Shown here one piece after another: positions 9,664 through 21,100 of a stretch of DNA of 64,000 nt. The DNA lies in contig JACGCN010000006.1 in NCBI GenBank assembly GCA_014905825.1, positions 1,364,001 through 1,428,000 of the forward strand, read 5' to 3'. Positions within the stretch are counted from its first letter, which is position 1. Every line of letters starts with the position of its first letter. The translations under genes and the position numbers were made by a program. The notes beneath the pieces were generated by a model that worked only from the letters and a program-made list of their open reading frames with translations, was not told the origin of the DNA and made no database searches. This DNA comes from Lyophyllum atratum. Lineage: Eukaryota; Basidiomycota; Agaricomycetes; Agaricales; Lyophyllaceae.

Positions 9664-12600
9664 ATGGACTACTTGAGAACTCTTGGATCAGCTGCAGTCT
9701 CGACTTTGGTCCAGAAATCCGGCCTAAATCTTCCATTCTCTATCGGACCGAGGGTCACTACTCTCGACGGTATATGCATCCTGTACGATGGCACCAGACG
9801 GGTATGAGGACGCGTCCATACTGTTTAATCTCGTCTCACTGCGTCGCACAGGATGATGGAAGTCCAGTGTCGATATTTGAGTACGATTTCAATGACTCGA
9901 CTAAAAAGGCTACCAGGGAGCTTGCAACGAATGCTCTTCGCAAGCTTAGAACAACACGCCATCCTGATGTTCTCAAATTTATGGATGCTGTGGAGACGGA
10001 TTCCAACATATACATAATGACAGAACGTGTGCGACCCCTTCAGACAGTCTTGCCAACATGGTCGGCACGCGATCCGAAGGAAAGGGAGGACTGGCTTTTA
10101 TGGGGGCTGCACCGAATTTCAGTTAGTTCTTTTTTTCTCCAGTTGTTTTGTACATCAAATAATCCGCAATCCAGGTAGCCTTGGCTTTCGTGAATGACTC
10201 CTGTTCCTCCACGCATGGCAAGATTTGTATCAGTTCTATATTCATCTCGCCCGCTGGAGAATGGAAATTAGGCGGTTTTGAGCTGTTCAGCAACCCGAAG
10301 GAGGAAGCTCCGACTTTATATGTATGGCGCTAAGTGTCCACATGCTTCGTGCTATAGTGACCTCGCATCCTAGACGTTAGGCGGACTGTTTCCCGGTTCT
10401 TCATCCTGGGCGACCACCAGAAGTCAGGAAAGGAGGATGGCCTGCGCTTAAAGAGTCAGCATTATCATAATGTCGCTTTTTGATTCAGAGGTCTGACCCC
10501 TTGCTGTAGGTATGAACCCGCAGCTGCAGATGCCTATGCGCTGGGTCTACTCTTACATGCAGTGTTCAACCCCTCACATCCAACGCCTGCTACCGTCAAC
10601 CCTCCTCACCCTCCGCCTACCGCCGCATCCAGTGGTTCCATTCCTTCTTCAGTGTTCCTCTCCTTCAAGAAATTGTTGAATCCCAGTCCTAAGGGAAGAC
10701 TAACACCCAAGGCCTTTCTTGAAATCGGCATGACGGATACCGGCTTCTTCGCTAATAACAGGCTTGTCAAGGTCTGTTCTGGACTGGACAACTTCGCGTT
10801 GGGCAGCGAATCAGAGAAAAACTTGTTCCTTCGGTGGGAAGATTTGTTAATGTTGTTGTTCAATGCATTAGAAAGGTGACTTTGACTTGCCTCCTAGGAC
10901 TCTCAAAGAATCTTCCTTATCCTTTCCACCTGAATTCACTTCTCACCGTGTCTTGCCCTCGCTGGTGACGGCTCTGGAGCATGGAGGGACTTCAGCAGGA
11001 GTGATCCTACCCTTGGTGCTGCAGTTCGGCTCCAATCTGCCACCTGAGGAGTATCCCAACGTTATTTTGGCTCCGCTCATCAAGCTTTACGCCAGTCCTG
11101 ATCGTGGAACTCGGATGGCATTGTTGGATCACCTTGCGGAATATGCTGATCGACTGGACAAGAAAACCGTCAGCGACAAGATATTTCCTCATCTTGCAAG
11201 CTCCCGTTATATACCCTGAGTCCCTATCTCTGATATCCTTCTAGTCCACAGGATTTTCCGACACAGTAGCCGTCATCCGTGAAGCTACCACAAAATCCAT
11301 GATCCTGTTGGCTCCGAAGGTGCGCACCCTCATAGCATGGCACAACGTCTCCCCACTTATTTTCCAACGTAGTTAAGTGATCGCATCCTCAACAATGACC
11401 TCCTGCGTTTTCTGGCCAAGATGCAAACCGACCCTGAAGCATCAATACGAACGAACACATGCATACTTATTGGTCGTCTGGGCCCAACATTGGGTTACCA
11501 CACCAAAAAGAAAGTGCTTGTTCCAGCCTTTTCACGTGCTCTCAAAGATACATTTGTTCACGCACGCGTCGCTGGGCTGATGGCATTTATGGCCACCATT
11601 GACTGCTTTGAAGTCGAAGACATGGCGCACAAGGTAATCCCAAACATAGCGTTTGCTATGATAGATAAAGAAAAGTATCTATCTTCGTCCTCCTCCCCTC
11701 GAGAGAAACTCTAACCTCTTTCAGACTAGTCAGAGATCAAGCATTCAAAGCTGTCGAGCTTTTTGTCAAGAAGCTCGAAAGCCATGCGGCAACGATGGTA
11801 GACATTTTGAGTTCTTAACTGTATCAATCCTAAACATAACATTGGTTCCAGTCTGATACTGTCGTCTCTGACGCAGGTGATGTCAGTGGCAATGCTCTTC
11901 CAGAACAGGCGACCCTCGTCACCACGGCAGCAGGTGCGGCCGGCTCTCTGGCTGGTTGGGCTATCTCTTCATTGGGAAAGAAAGTATGGATCCCCTTGTT
12001 TAACACCCTTCATACATGACTTATCGTGATTAGCTCATGACTTCAGATTTGCAAACCAGCATTGGCGTTGGTGCTGGAACGACGCCAGTCGAACGTTCCA
12101 CCTCCGCACCGCTGCCTATCGGAAGTTCCGGAAACAGCCTCGCGACTACTTCATTGCTGTCTCTTCCGCAGCCAAAGTCTGCAGCGCCATCCCCGATAGC
12201 TTCCCCTGCTTTGCATCCAACATCAAGGACAAAGGGCATGCAACTTGGCAGCAACAAAGTTCCGCCCAGTATAGCTACGAGTATCCTAGCAGATCAGTGG
12301 GTGGAAGAGATTGCTGACTCTGCTGGAGCTGGCAATCCGTGGGGTAACGACGACCTTATTGATGTTAATGCCGACCAAGATGATTGGAGTAAGCAATCCA
12401 TTACTGATCTTTCGTGGCTATGGATATTCATGACACCCTTATTCTAGGCGCATTTGAGAGCGCGCCATCCCCAATTGTGGTTCCAAAGCCAATTACCCCG
12501 GCAGGACTTGGGCTCGGCATGACCAGGAATGGCCATGCAAACTCACCACGCCATACTAAGGTCGACTGTGTCTTCAAATCCTCCAAGCAGGACCCCCACG

Positions 12601-12880
12601 CTAGTCCCTTCGCATCCATCCCTAAAGGCCATTTCTCGCGATAACACAGGAAACCGGGTGGGACGCGTCAGGACGATCGCCTTCGCCTGGGCCTGTAAGT
12701 TCCAGCTTAACTGAAATGACCAAGGAAGACAAGGCTGCAGAAATGGCGCGACGTAAAGAAGAGCGGAAGCAGGTACTCGTATTCATTCTTCTGGTATATG
12801 TTGTGCCTTTAATCGAGAACATGTATTCCCAGAGAATCGCCCTGTTGAAAGAACAGAAGAAAAATGCAGCACGCACATAA
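9664..12880 (+). CDS. SCYL1/CEX1-type pseudokinase with HEAT repeats
   Basis: Cytoplasmic pseudokinase of the SCY1-like family, known for COPI trafficking and tRNA export. Exons: 9664-9801, 9852-10121, 10175-10321, 10381-10454, 10510-10833, 10898-11195, 11245-11319, 11373-11674, 11725-11797, 11852-11983, 12034-12388, 12448 onward, a penultimate exon ending at 12772, and 12833-12880. The N-terminal kinase-like lobe (SPVSIFEYDF, RHPDVLKFMD, IYIMTERVRPL) is followed by PPEVRKGGWPALKE and ADAYALGLLLHAVF. The HEAT region is typical (RTLKESSLSFPPEF, ATTKSMILLAPKLSDRILN, RTNTCILIGRLGPTLGYHT, VRDQAFKAVELFVKKLE). The tail has AAGSLAGWAISSLGKK and a basic coiled end, ARRKEERKQRIALLKEQKKN. Exon 6 ends at a GC donor (11196). 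The splicing between about 12,570 and 12,660 is unresolved because two frames are both plausible there. Confidence 0.9.
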
Positions 12881-13414
12881 CGACTGGTCACCTTTTCCGA
12901 GCCACACTAATGCACGATGTCCTTCGGCGTATAATCAATGACCTAGATACAAATCCATGATTGTCCAGATCTACAAATTTTTCGGAGTCATTTGAAAAGA
13001 CAGAGAATACTTGTAATGCATTACAGAACGGAGGAACTGACTGATCGGTGTCTGTATAGGAGAAACTATGGTATATGCATGGCAATCGGATATAAGCATG
13101 TCCAATTTAGGTATCCCGATCACACCAATAATGCAGGCACCTCGTTGAAATCGTCATAGACAGAAGCGATAAATGTACAACGATCCCAGAAAACAGCACA
13201 CTCATTTGACCCGAAATTATCAACTGGACAAGTGGCCCGTAGTGCCAGCGATATATTGTACTCGTGATCCGAATCTAGTGATGCCATTCCACATTGCACA
13301 TGTCTGATGATGCGTGCCTTCGAATTTACAGACCGCTTCCTTCTCCTTCGTCTCTGCCTCCTGCCCGCGCTTGGCATATGAGAGCTTGCAAGACACTCTC
13401 TGGAACTCACTCCA
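12881..13414. other. Intergenic stretch between SCYL1-like and CSC1-like genes
   Basis: 534 bp between two genes in tandem orientation. It must hold the 3' end of the first and the promoter of the second. Short ORFs here show no family resemblance or splice support. I see nothing else in it. Confidence 0.5.
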
Positions 13415-16400
13415 ATGTCTGCAATCACACCCGGGAAGGCGAATGGGACCAGCAATACCACCAAAACCTTTCTGACTGCCCTTGTTGCAAATGCTGCTCT
13501 GCTCGCTGTTGAGCTGGGGGCTTTTCTGATTTTGAAACAACGTTTGTGGAGAATATACAGCCCCCGAACGTATCTTCCACCGCCAGAGTATGCTTCTTAT
13601 CTCATTCAGTATCCAGTTAACTCACCGTGAGTCGCAAATGACTTCAGCAAACGAGCTCAGGAGCTGCCCTCAGGACCTTGGAAATGGCTTCCTACTCTAG
13701 TTATGTCGTCTCCCGAGGACATTGTGAGCATTTCCTACAAGAAATCGCGGCTGACGCAACTCACCATCGGACCTACAGATCCATAAGAATGGTCTCGACG
13801 CGTACGTCCAAACTCTTTCAGTCAGAACGGCTTGCTGAAATGCACAACAGATACATGTTTTTACGTTACTTGAAGATGTTGATATGGATTTTCCTGGTCT
13901 TCACACTCTTAACTTTCACCGTGATAATCCCTGTGATCGCCGCCAACGTGAGGAACTCGCAGTCCGGATTAGAGCGTATTTCTTGGAATAAGTAAGAACT
14001 TGCGAATAGTTTTCTTGTTGCCTTACTAACTTTTCTCAAGCATCCTCGAACCGCAAGATCAACCGCGATTTGCAGCCCACATAATCGTCGCATATATTCT
14101 AACATGTCTGTCAATCCACCTATACTGACAGATTGGCGTGTACTCACTGACGTTTTCATTAGTCTTCGTCATCTATATGATACGCCGCGAAATGTTGCAC
14201 TTTTTGCACATGCGACACCAGTTTCTGATTAGCAAATCCCATTCTCGCCTGGCTCAGGCACGAACAGTGCTCATCACATCTGTTCCAGACGAACTGGCCA
14301 CAGAGCACGACCTTCGCACATTTGCCAGCTTTGTTCCTGGCGGTGTGGACAAAGTCTGGATTCTGCGCGAACACACCGCTTTGAATAATTTATTCGAGGA
14401 GCGACAAGACATATGCGCCAAGCTTGAAGTGGCCGAAGCTCATGTCCTAGCTCAAGCCACGAAAGCATGGCAAAGACGAGAAATTACCTATCGGAAACTC
14501 CACCAAAAGAAACCCAAGGATGAGGAGGAAGGTGATCATGGACTCACACCTCAAAAGGCGACCCGCGAATTTCTGGACGACCTTGTACCTCCAGCCAGTC
14601 GGCCGAAGAACAGAACCGGCTTCCTGGGACTAGTAGGGACCAAGGTAGATACGATTGACTGGTGCAAGGTCGGTCAGGAACTTTTTCCTATTTCATTTCT
14701 TTGACAGTACTGGCGATCAGGAAGAACTCGTTCGTTTGAATGCTGAGATTAAAGAAGGGCGCACCAACTTCGTGGAAGGCAAATTCCTGGGCAGTGCCTT
14801 TGTACGTTGTAACCTCCAAATGGGTGCTCATGTCCTTGCGCAATGTGTTAGCTATCACGAAGTACATTCCCTTTCTTTCGTCGATAACGTGATACCAACC
14901 ACTCCGCTAGCCGTTGATGATGTATGACAAGTGGATGGAGGCCAATCCTAGAGATATCGTCTGGAAGAACTTGGACGATGGGGCTCTCGAAATGCGCTCT
15001 CGTTATGTGCTCTCGTGGCTTGTGACGATTGGCCTTATCATTGCTTGGGGTTTCCCTGTCGCCTTTATCGGAACATTGAGCAATCTCGATGACCTTTGTG
15101 TTAAGGTCCAGTGAGTCATTGAATCATTTCATTCTAATGTCTTCGCTGAAAACACCTTTCGTAGCTGGTTACGATGGGTGTGCAACGGTAATTTTCCTTC
15201 GGTTCGACGACATGACAGTATGTTCATTGTTTTTGAAGCTCCAAGTCCTGTGCCTGGCATTATCCAGGGCGTTCTACCACCCGCTCTCCTCGCCATCTTA
15301 TTTGCTCTATTACCATTAGTTCTTCGTGGTAAGTATCAAGTGAAACGAGATCATAGCTTCCGCTAACGAAACGACAGGACTAGCTTGGTACCAATGTATC
15401 CCCAGATATTCACTAATTTCTGTCAGCGTCTATCGACGATTCTTCCTGTTCCTTCTGATGTGAGAGCCATAGCATTAGGACCGCTAAACATCGCTTATCA
15501 AATCCCTTTCCAGACACGGTTTTCTCGTCGTCACCTTGAGCTCAGGGATAACAAAAGGTAAAGCTACTGTATCTATGAAATGACCTTCAAGCCAACGCTG
15601 ATCTCCTGCTACTCAGCTATCCAAGATGTGAGGATTAGTCAGACAATTCTCTTGGATCTCAGCTTAGCCGCAGCGCCTTTTAGATCGTAGCACAGCCAAC
15701 GCAGACGGTTCAACAACTTGCCAGGCAACTTCCTGGGGCTTCTGTCTTCTTTTTGACATACATGGGTGTGACTGTTCGACATGGCCTCTTTCGCATCGAT
15801 TAATGGCGTCATTCCATAGTAACACAAGGTCTAGCTGGCGCAGGAGGTGCTCTTGTGCAGCTTGTTCCGCTTATTATCCATTACATCCGGAAGTGGTTCC
15901 TAGGGCGTACTCCACGTCAAGCATATGGAGTGAGTCTACATTCGAATTTCGCTCATGCTTGCCATTGACATGCCGCCAGGTAACTTTCTTGATGCCTTCA
16001 GTCAGTCGCCATGACGTGAAAAACTCGAGAAATATGGATTTAACTCTATGTTAGGCCGACTTTGGGATCGTCTTACCTCGACTTTCCTTGCTCGCCACGA
16101 TAGCCTTTGCCTACAGTGTTCTTTCGCCTCTCATTAATCTACTTGCATTGATCAGTCAGTCCCTGTCATCTGCATCTCTTACCGTTATTCATACGCTATA
16201 GGTTTCAGCATGTTCTATCTTGCGTGGAAATTCCGTAAATACTCTGCTTACTTACCTCTATATTCACTTATCGTTTTCAGTTCTTACCCAGGTATTCGAT
16301 CAACCTGATGAACGAGAAACAGGTGGATTGTACTTCCCAATGGCTATGTCAAATCTTTGTGAGTCCCAGCTGATACTCTTCATTTATTTTCAACCTGACA

Positions 16401-17376
16401 TGATTTTATGACTTCCAGTTGTTGGCCTTTATATCGAACAAATCTGCCTTGCTTGCTTGTTTTTCTTGAAAGTGGAGCGTGAAAAGGGCTCCGCTATTGC
16501 GGAAGGAATATTGATGCTTGCTTTGGTGGCCATCACGTTGACGGCTCAATTATTCTTAAACCACAGTTTCAGCCGTAAGAAACACTTTCTTGTGAACCAA
16601 CCATGAACTGAACCTACGTGATTCTGCAGCGATCACCAATTATCTTCCGATGTCGCTGGCGACCAAAAAAATGGCCAAGAGATACGAAAGGAAAATCGAG
16701 GGGCAATCTGGGCTTGTGAGCGCAGAAGACGAGATAGATTTATTCAGCAGAGAGCGTGAGTGGGGAAAACTTGTCCCACAAAATTTCACTCTTGACAGTA
16801 GAAACAGAAATCCGGAGCATCAGGAAAAGGATCAAGAAAACTACCAAGAAACTTGACGACAAATTTGATGCCCTGAAAGCCAAGGTCGACAGGGATAATC
16901 ATGACAGCGACTCTGACCATGAGCAGACGAAGGAGGAAAAGAAGCAGAATAAGAAAGAAGCTCTCATTCATGCAGAGGCAACCGGTACCAACATCCTTCT
17001 TGAGGGGGCGCCCGAGCTTTTCCGCGCTACATCGAGCGCATCTCACCCCTCCAAGATATCCAATGCGTCTAAGACTTCCCAGCTGGGCATTCCCGTTTTC
17101 GATTCTGCGGCCCCTGCCGGTGTTGACCTCTCTGACGACGACGACGACGAAGACGATACAGATGGCCATGCATTTGACCATCCATCCACCTACGTAGAGC
17201 AGCCATGGATCTGGATACCCCGCGACCGGCTAGGGTTGAGCGAGATCTTAACCGGTGATCTCAAGGCAGTTGGTGTGGATGCCAGCGATGTGGGAGCTTC
17301 AATGGATGAGAAGGGTATAGTTGAGGTCACAAGAAATCCGCCAGACGAAGAATGGCATGGTGGCCATGATAATTGA
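13415..17376 (+). CDS. CSC1/TMEM63-type (DUF221) calcium-permeable channel
   Basis: Multi-pass channel of the osmosensitive OSCA/CSC1/TMEM63 family, expected in the plasma membrane or internal membranes. It begins MSAITPGKANGTS, followed by a first helix (LLAVELGAFLILKQRLW). Exons resolved so far: 13415-13587, 13648-13723, 13779-13801, 13851-13991, 14041-14105, 14163-14668, 14721-14861, 14911-15110, 15165-15187 and 15239-15328, with several more following. Family landmarks are RTVLITSVPDEL (cytosolic RRM-like domain), FLGSAFVRCNLQMGAHV, NAPSPVPGIIQGVLPPALL, RQLPGASVFFLTYM, ADFGIVLPRLSLLATIAF, VFDQPDERETGGLYFP and FVGLYIEQICLACLFFLK. The long C-terminus is hydrophilic, with a run of Asp/Glu (about 17133-17160) and ends EEWHGGHDN. 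No frame lesion was seen. Confidence 0.93.
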
Positions 17377-17465
17377 TAGTCCAGTAATTTAGGGCTCCAT
17401 GAATAGGATTATACCCACATGCCCTCACTCCGGAAACCTCATATTTGATATCACCTACTTCGTTC

Positions 17466-17963
17466 TCAAGGAGATCCTTGCTGCAATTCCTCGATGGGGA
17501 TGCGTACCAGCCTTTGGCCGTCAAAGCCAACTGAAGGTGGTTGCTCGACCACACCAAGATTTTCGTCCTGAGTATTTTGCGAGGCCACTGGGCATCTTTC
17601 AGTGACTTGTACAGACCGAATCTGTGTCCCTTCGTAACGACCACTTACAAAATAGACTAAGGATTTCAAACATCTTGGGCCACTGTTCGAGAACTTGGCC
17701 ATGGGCTGATAACAGGTCAACAAAAAACTACAACTTAGGCAGCAGAGATATTTCACACCTCGTCCAGCATCGGCCATGATATCACAGTCCTCGCCGAGCC
17801 CCTCTATTCGTTCGAGATAAAGAGCACTCGCCCTTTCCAGAGCCGACACAGCATCGAACTCCTTCTTTTTCTCCAGAAGTTTGGAGGCTGCTGCTGCGAC
17901 ATTGGCCTGCGAGTTCAATGAGGCACCATGAGAGGCTCGATTTGCAGCCATAGACGGGCGCAT
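17466..17963 (-). CDS. DAD2: DASH complex subunit DAD2
   Basis: Small kinetochore protein of the DASH/Dam1 ring that couples chromosomes to spindle microtubules. Exons 17759-17963, 17649-17705 and 17466-17605 give 133 residues. The conserved coiled core reads KLLEKKKEFDAVSALERASA, then CDIMADAGRAHGQVLEQWPK and MFEILSLF, as in DAD2 proteins. The C-terminus ends FDGQRLVRIPIEELQQGSP and is in the frame that splicing selects. A second ATG (MAANRASHG) lies four codons inside. It is head to head with MED12 (179 bp apart) and tail to tail with the CSC1-like gene (89 bp apart). Confidence 0.9.
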   Translation of the reverse strand: MRPSMAANRASHGASLNSQANVAAAASKLLEKKKEFDAVSALERASALYLERIEGLGEDCDIMADAGRGVKYLCCLSCSFLLTCYQPMAKFSNSGPRCLKSLVYFVSGRYEGTQIRSVQVTERCPVASQNTQDENLGVVEQPPSVGFDGQRLVRIPIEELQQGSP

Positions 17964-18142
17964 GAGTTAAGAGGAGATGCGGTTAAGATTAGAAAGGCAC
18001 GCGACGCGTTGATTGCATATGTTGACAATGACAAAGTGCTTGACAAGGGTCCTCAACCAGGCTTGAGCCAATTGCTTCGCTCGACCTCAATGCTCTGACA
18101 TTCCTCCCTTAAGCTCATAGGCATTTTCTCCAGCAAAATAGC
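17964..18142. promoter_or_regulatory. Divergent promoter DAD2 / MED12
   Basis: Only 179 bp separate the two start codons, so transcription must start bidirectionally from a very compact region. No TATA box or named motif was recognised. Confidence 0.5.
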
Positions 18143-21100
18143 ATGCCTGAAACCGAGGACGCCGGGAACGAGAGTGCCCTACCAATCTACGAGTCACACC
18201 CTCCACAATGGCTTCCCAAGGCTCATAGTTCTGCTGACCTAGGTAAATTTGACGGAAAACATTACCGTTTGGAGTTGACGGGCTCTCTAGGCTATCTTGG
18301 TTTCTATCCTCCCAGATCTGGACAAGAGGAGGATCTCCTCTCGGAAGCCAACGTCAAGAATGGCTTTGTTTTGGGCAAGCCAGTCTCTGTAAGTAACCTA
18401 CAGTCAGTTTTGATTGACCCCAATCTGAGTAACCTATAGGCAGAGACATTTAGTGCCCATTCACTTATCAATGTTGACTTATCTTCGAGTGCGACGTTTT
18501 CAAAGCTTGAGACTTTGATGAACGAGATATTCATTCGGAGAGCGGATAGTATTCCTTCAATCCCGTACGTCGTTCCTGGTTCATTCCGCTAAAATGCTTA
18601 CTCGTCTCAAGCCCTTCGACATTTCGCATTCCTACACGAGTGACCTTGAATGACTCGAAGAGGCAGGCATGGTTTGCTGATCTGGCCAACCCTGAGGTCC
18701 CTCTCCACAAGCTCGGGAAAAGTGTTCCTCATGGCGCGAAGGGGCACGACCTTCTGGACCTTCTTCAATCCAACAATGTTGCAATACCTAGGGCCGTTTG
18801 GTTCCTCCGAGTTTTTGGTGCAAACGAGACGGTATGGATCGTCCATGGAGCTTCTCAAGGGAACGTCTTTTCATTGTTAGAACAGGCTGGTCTGAGAAAC
18901 AAGCCAACCTACAATCCAACGCAATACAGCGTCGATTGGGCGAACGTTGTAACCAGCTACATGAAGAAGCAATTGGCAGATATTGCACTGCCCAGTGCCC
19001 CGAGACCAGGGTTAAATATCAAGCAGACGTTCAAGGGAGTCCTTTCAGACGCAGATACACGAGAACGCTGGATTTCTCGGTTTACGTACTGGTATGGAAC
19101 GACATCTGCTCCGCTAGTGCAAATGCTTATAAAATCACAGTCTGAAGCTCTTGCGGACGTTTTACTCAGAGGGGCTAGTCGATAATCGCACATTTCTTGT
19201 CTGGGTGGTTCAGCAAATAGGAACTTGTAACCTAGCCCAAACTGGTTTTATCGCTCGCTTGGCTGATGAGTATCTGGATGGCATCGTTGACAGTCGCCCC
19301 CTGACTCGCCCATTCATCGACGCCTGTCTATCCAAACTCTCCGAGGTATGGAAACATTATGAAATAAGTTATCGCAGAATTCTCATTGAATAGACAGATT
19401 CGCTCTACTTCTGCACAAGAATTCCTTCGTGATACTGAGGCTTTGTTGAAAACGCTCCTTCAGGTACATCCAGAACTTACGTGGGAAGATCATACGCCTT
19501 ACCCTATAACATCAGCGATTATGCATAGTCTCGTCTGATTCCTTCGTCAGCCCCCGGATGTGGAAGGCACACTCTGTGATGCTCGCTGATGTGTTGAATG
19601 AAGACGTTCTGGAGCAACCCGGCGATGTGCACATTGAACGAAATTCGCGCGATATCTGCCAGATTCTTCAGGAGAATTTCGCTGACATCAAGACGAGAAA
19701 CGAGGCGATGCTTTTTCGAAGTCTTCCAATCCACGTTTCTGCACGATTAGGCTCTGCGGTCTCTCATGTGAAGGTAAGTGTCAATAGTTGACGATTTTGG
19801 TATAATCTGAGCGCCACAAAGCTTTTGAACTCCATCTCCAGTGCCACAAATATGGCAAGCCTTCAATTCTTCTCTCATTCCCCAGACGATGAAGCGGATT
19901 TTACTGAGAAACTGGACATGCTGCTCACGTGGTCTGTCACTTCCCTGCAATACGGCGACCATCGGCCATTTGCTGCAGTCACTTTGATACGCAATTGGCG
20001 CACTCAAGCAGGCGACCGTGCCACCCGGAGAGACTTCAATCCCCCAGACGAATTTCTCCAAGATCGACTGTTTGACTGGTTAGATTCATCCGACATTGCA
20101 CGCAATCCCGACAATATTCGTGCTGTTTCTCTCTTATTTGGGAAACTAGTGAAGCATGACTTGTTCTCGTACGCAAGCTACATCCAGCGGTTGATTGCCC
20201 GGGGAGAGAATGGTCTATCTTCTACAGGTGTTCGTCAAATCCCGGCAACATTTTCGATCTAAAATAATGTTTCTCTTCTCAGGACGGTGAATCCCGCCAC
20301 CGAAAGTTCCTACGGTGGATCCCGTTATCGAAATCGACATCATCGTTGATCAGCCAACGCAAGGTTACTCTTTATGGAGCACGAGCAAGAGAGATGCCCG
20401 AGGACGCAAATGAGCGTGAGATACGACGGGAGATACGGACAGTCCTGCCAGACGTTTTCGGAGGTTCTTAATTTTATCTTCTAACAGTGCGACCGCTTCC
20501 TGATTTCTCATCTCAGGAGAGGGCTTTGATGCATGTGTCATCAATGTCGACTTTGCTAAATAGCTGTGAGATATTGATGACTTCGACACGCTTCGAACAA
20601 GTGAGAACGTTTCGGCAGTGGCTTCTACCTATCTTAGAAAAGCATATTGCAAGGTAAACCGAACATGCCGCGCGTTTTTGTAAATGTCCTAACGTCGTGT
20701 TCCAGTCAAGGACCGGAAATAGATTCAATGCTATTGAAAACATATAGCACGTCAGTGGAGCTAATGGCCCGCACGAAATGTTTCCATTGCATTCTTGATG
20801 TGCGTTCCCTCATACTGCCGCGTGCACTGACTTACTTATCCTTCCAGCTGACACTTTGTTTGTTGGAACATTCGACCGGTGTGGATCTGCTAATCGCCGT
20901 GATTGATACTCTTCACCGATTTGCGACCATTTGGGCATGCATGAATGTTATGGGAAGCATTATTGCTGCGCTGGATAAAGCTCATCAGGTGTGGAAGGCG
21001 CGCGGAATCCAATCTCGCCCGTTGTTATCGTTGCTGCTGGAGTTTGATGGTGGCAAGCACCTCAGCGATACATCTCGCAACCGTATCACGGCTGACATCA

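Noticed and set aside
11206..11251. GT-AG intron from 11206 in the SCYL1-like gene
   Set aside because: Frame-compatible, but the product (HLASSRFSDT) fits the family less well than HLSTGFSDT from the GC donor at 11196.
14105..14162. A 26-nt intron in the CSC1-like gene
   Set aside because: Too short. A 57-nt intron from the same donor to the acceptor at 14161-14162, with an actgac branch, keeps the frame and joins AYILT to FFVIYMI.
16786..17181. Minus-strand frame opposite the CSC1-like C-terminus
   Set aside because: It is a shadow of the acidic plus-strand tail; the Val run is the reverse of the Asp codons.
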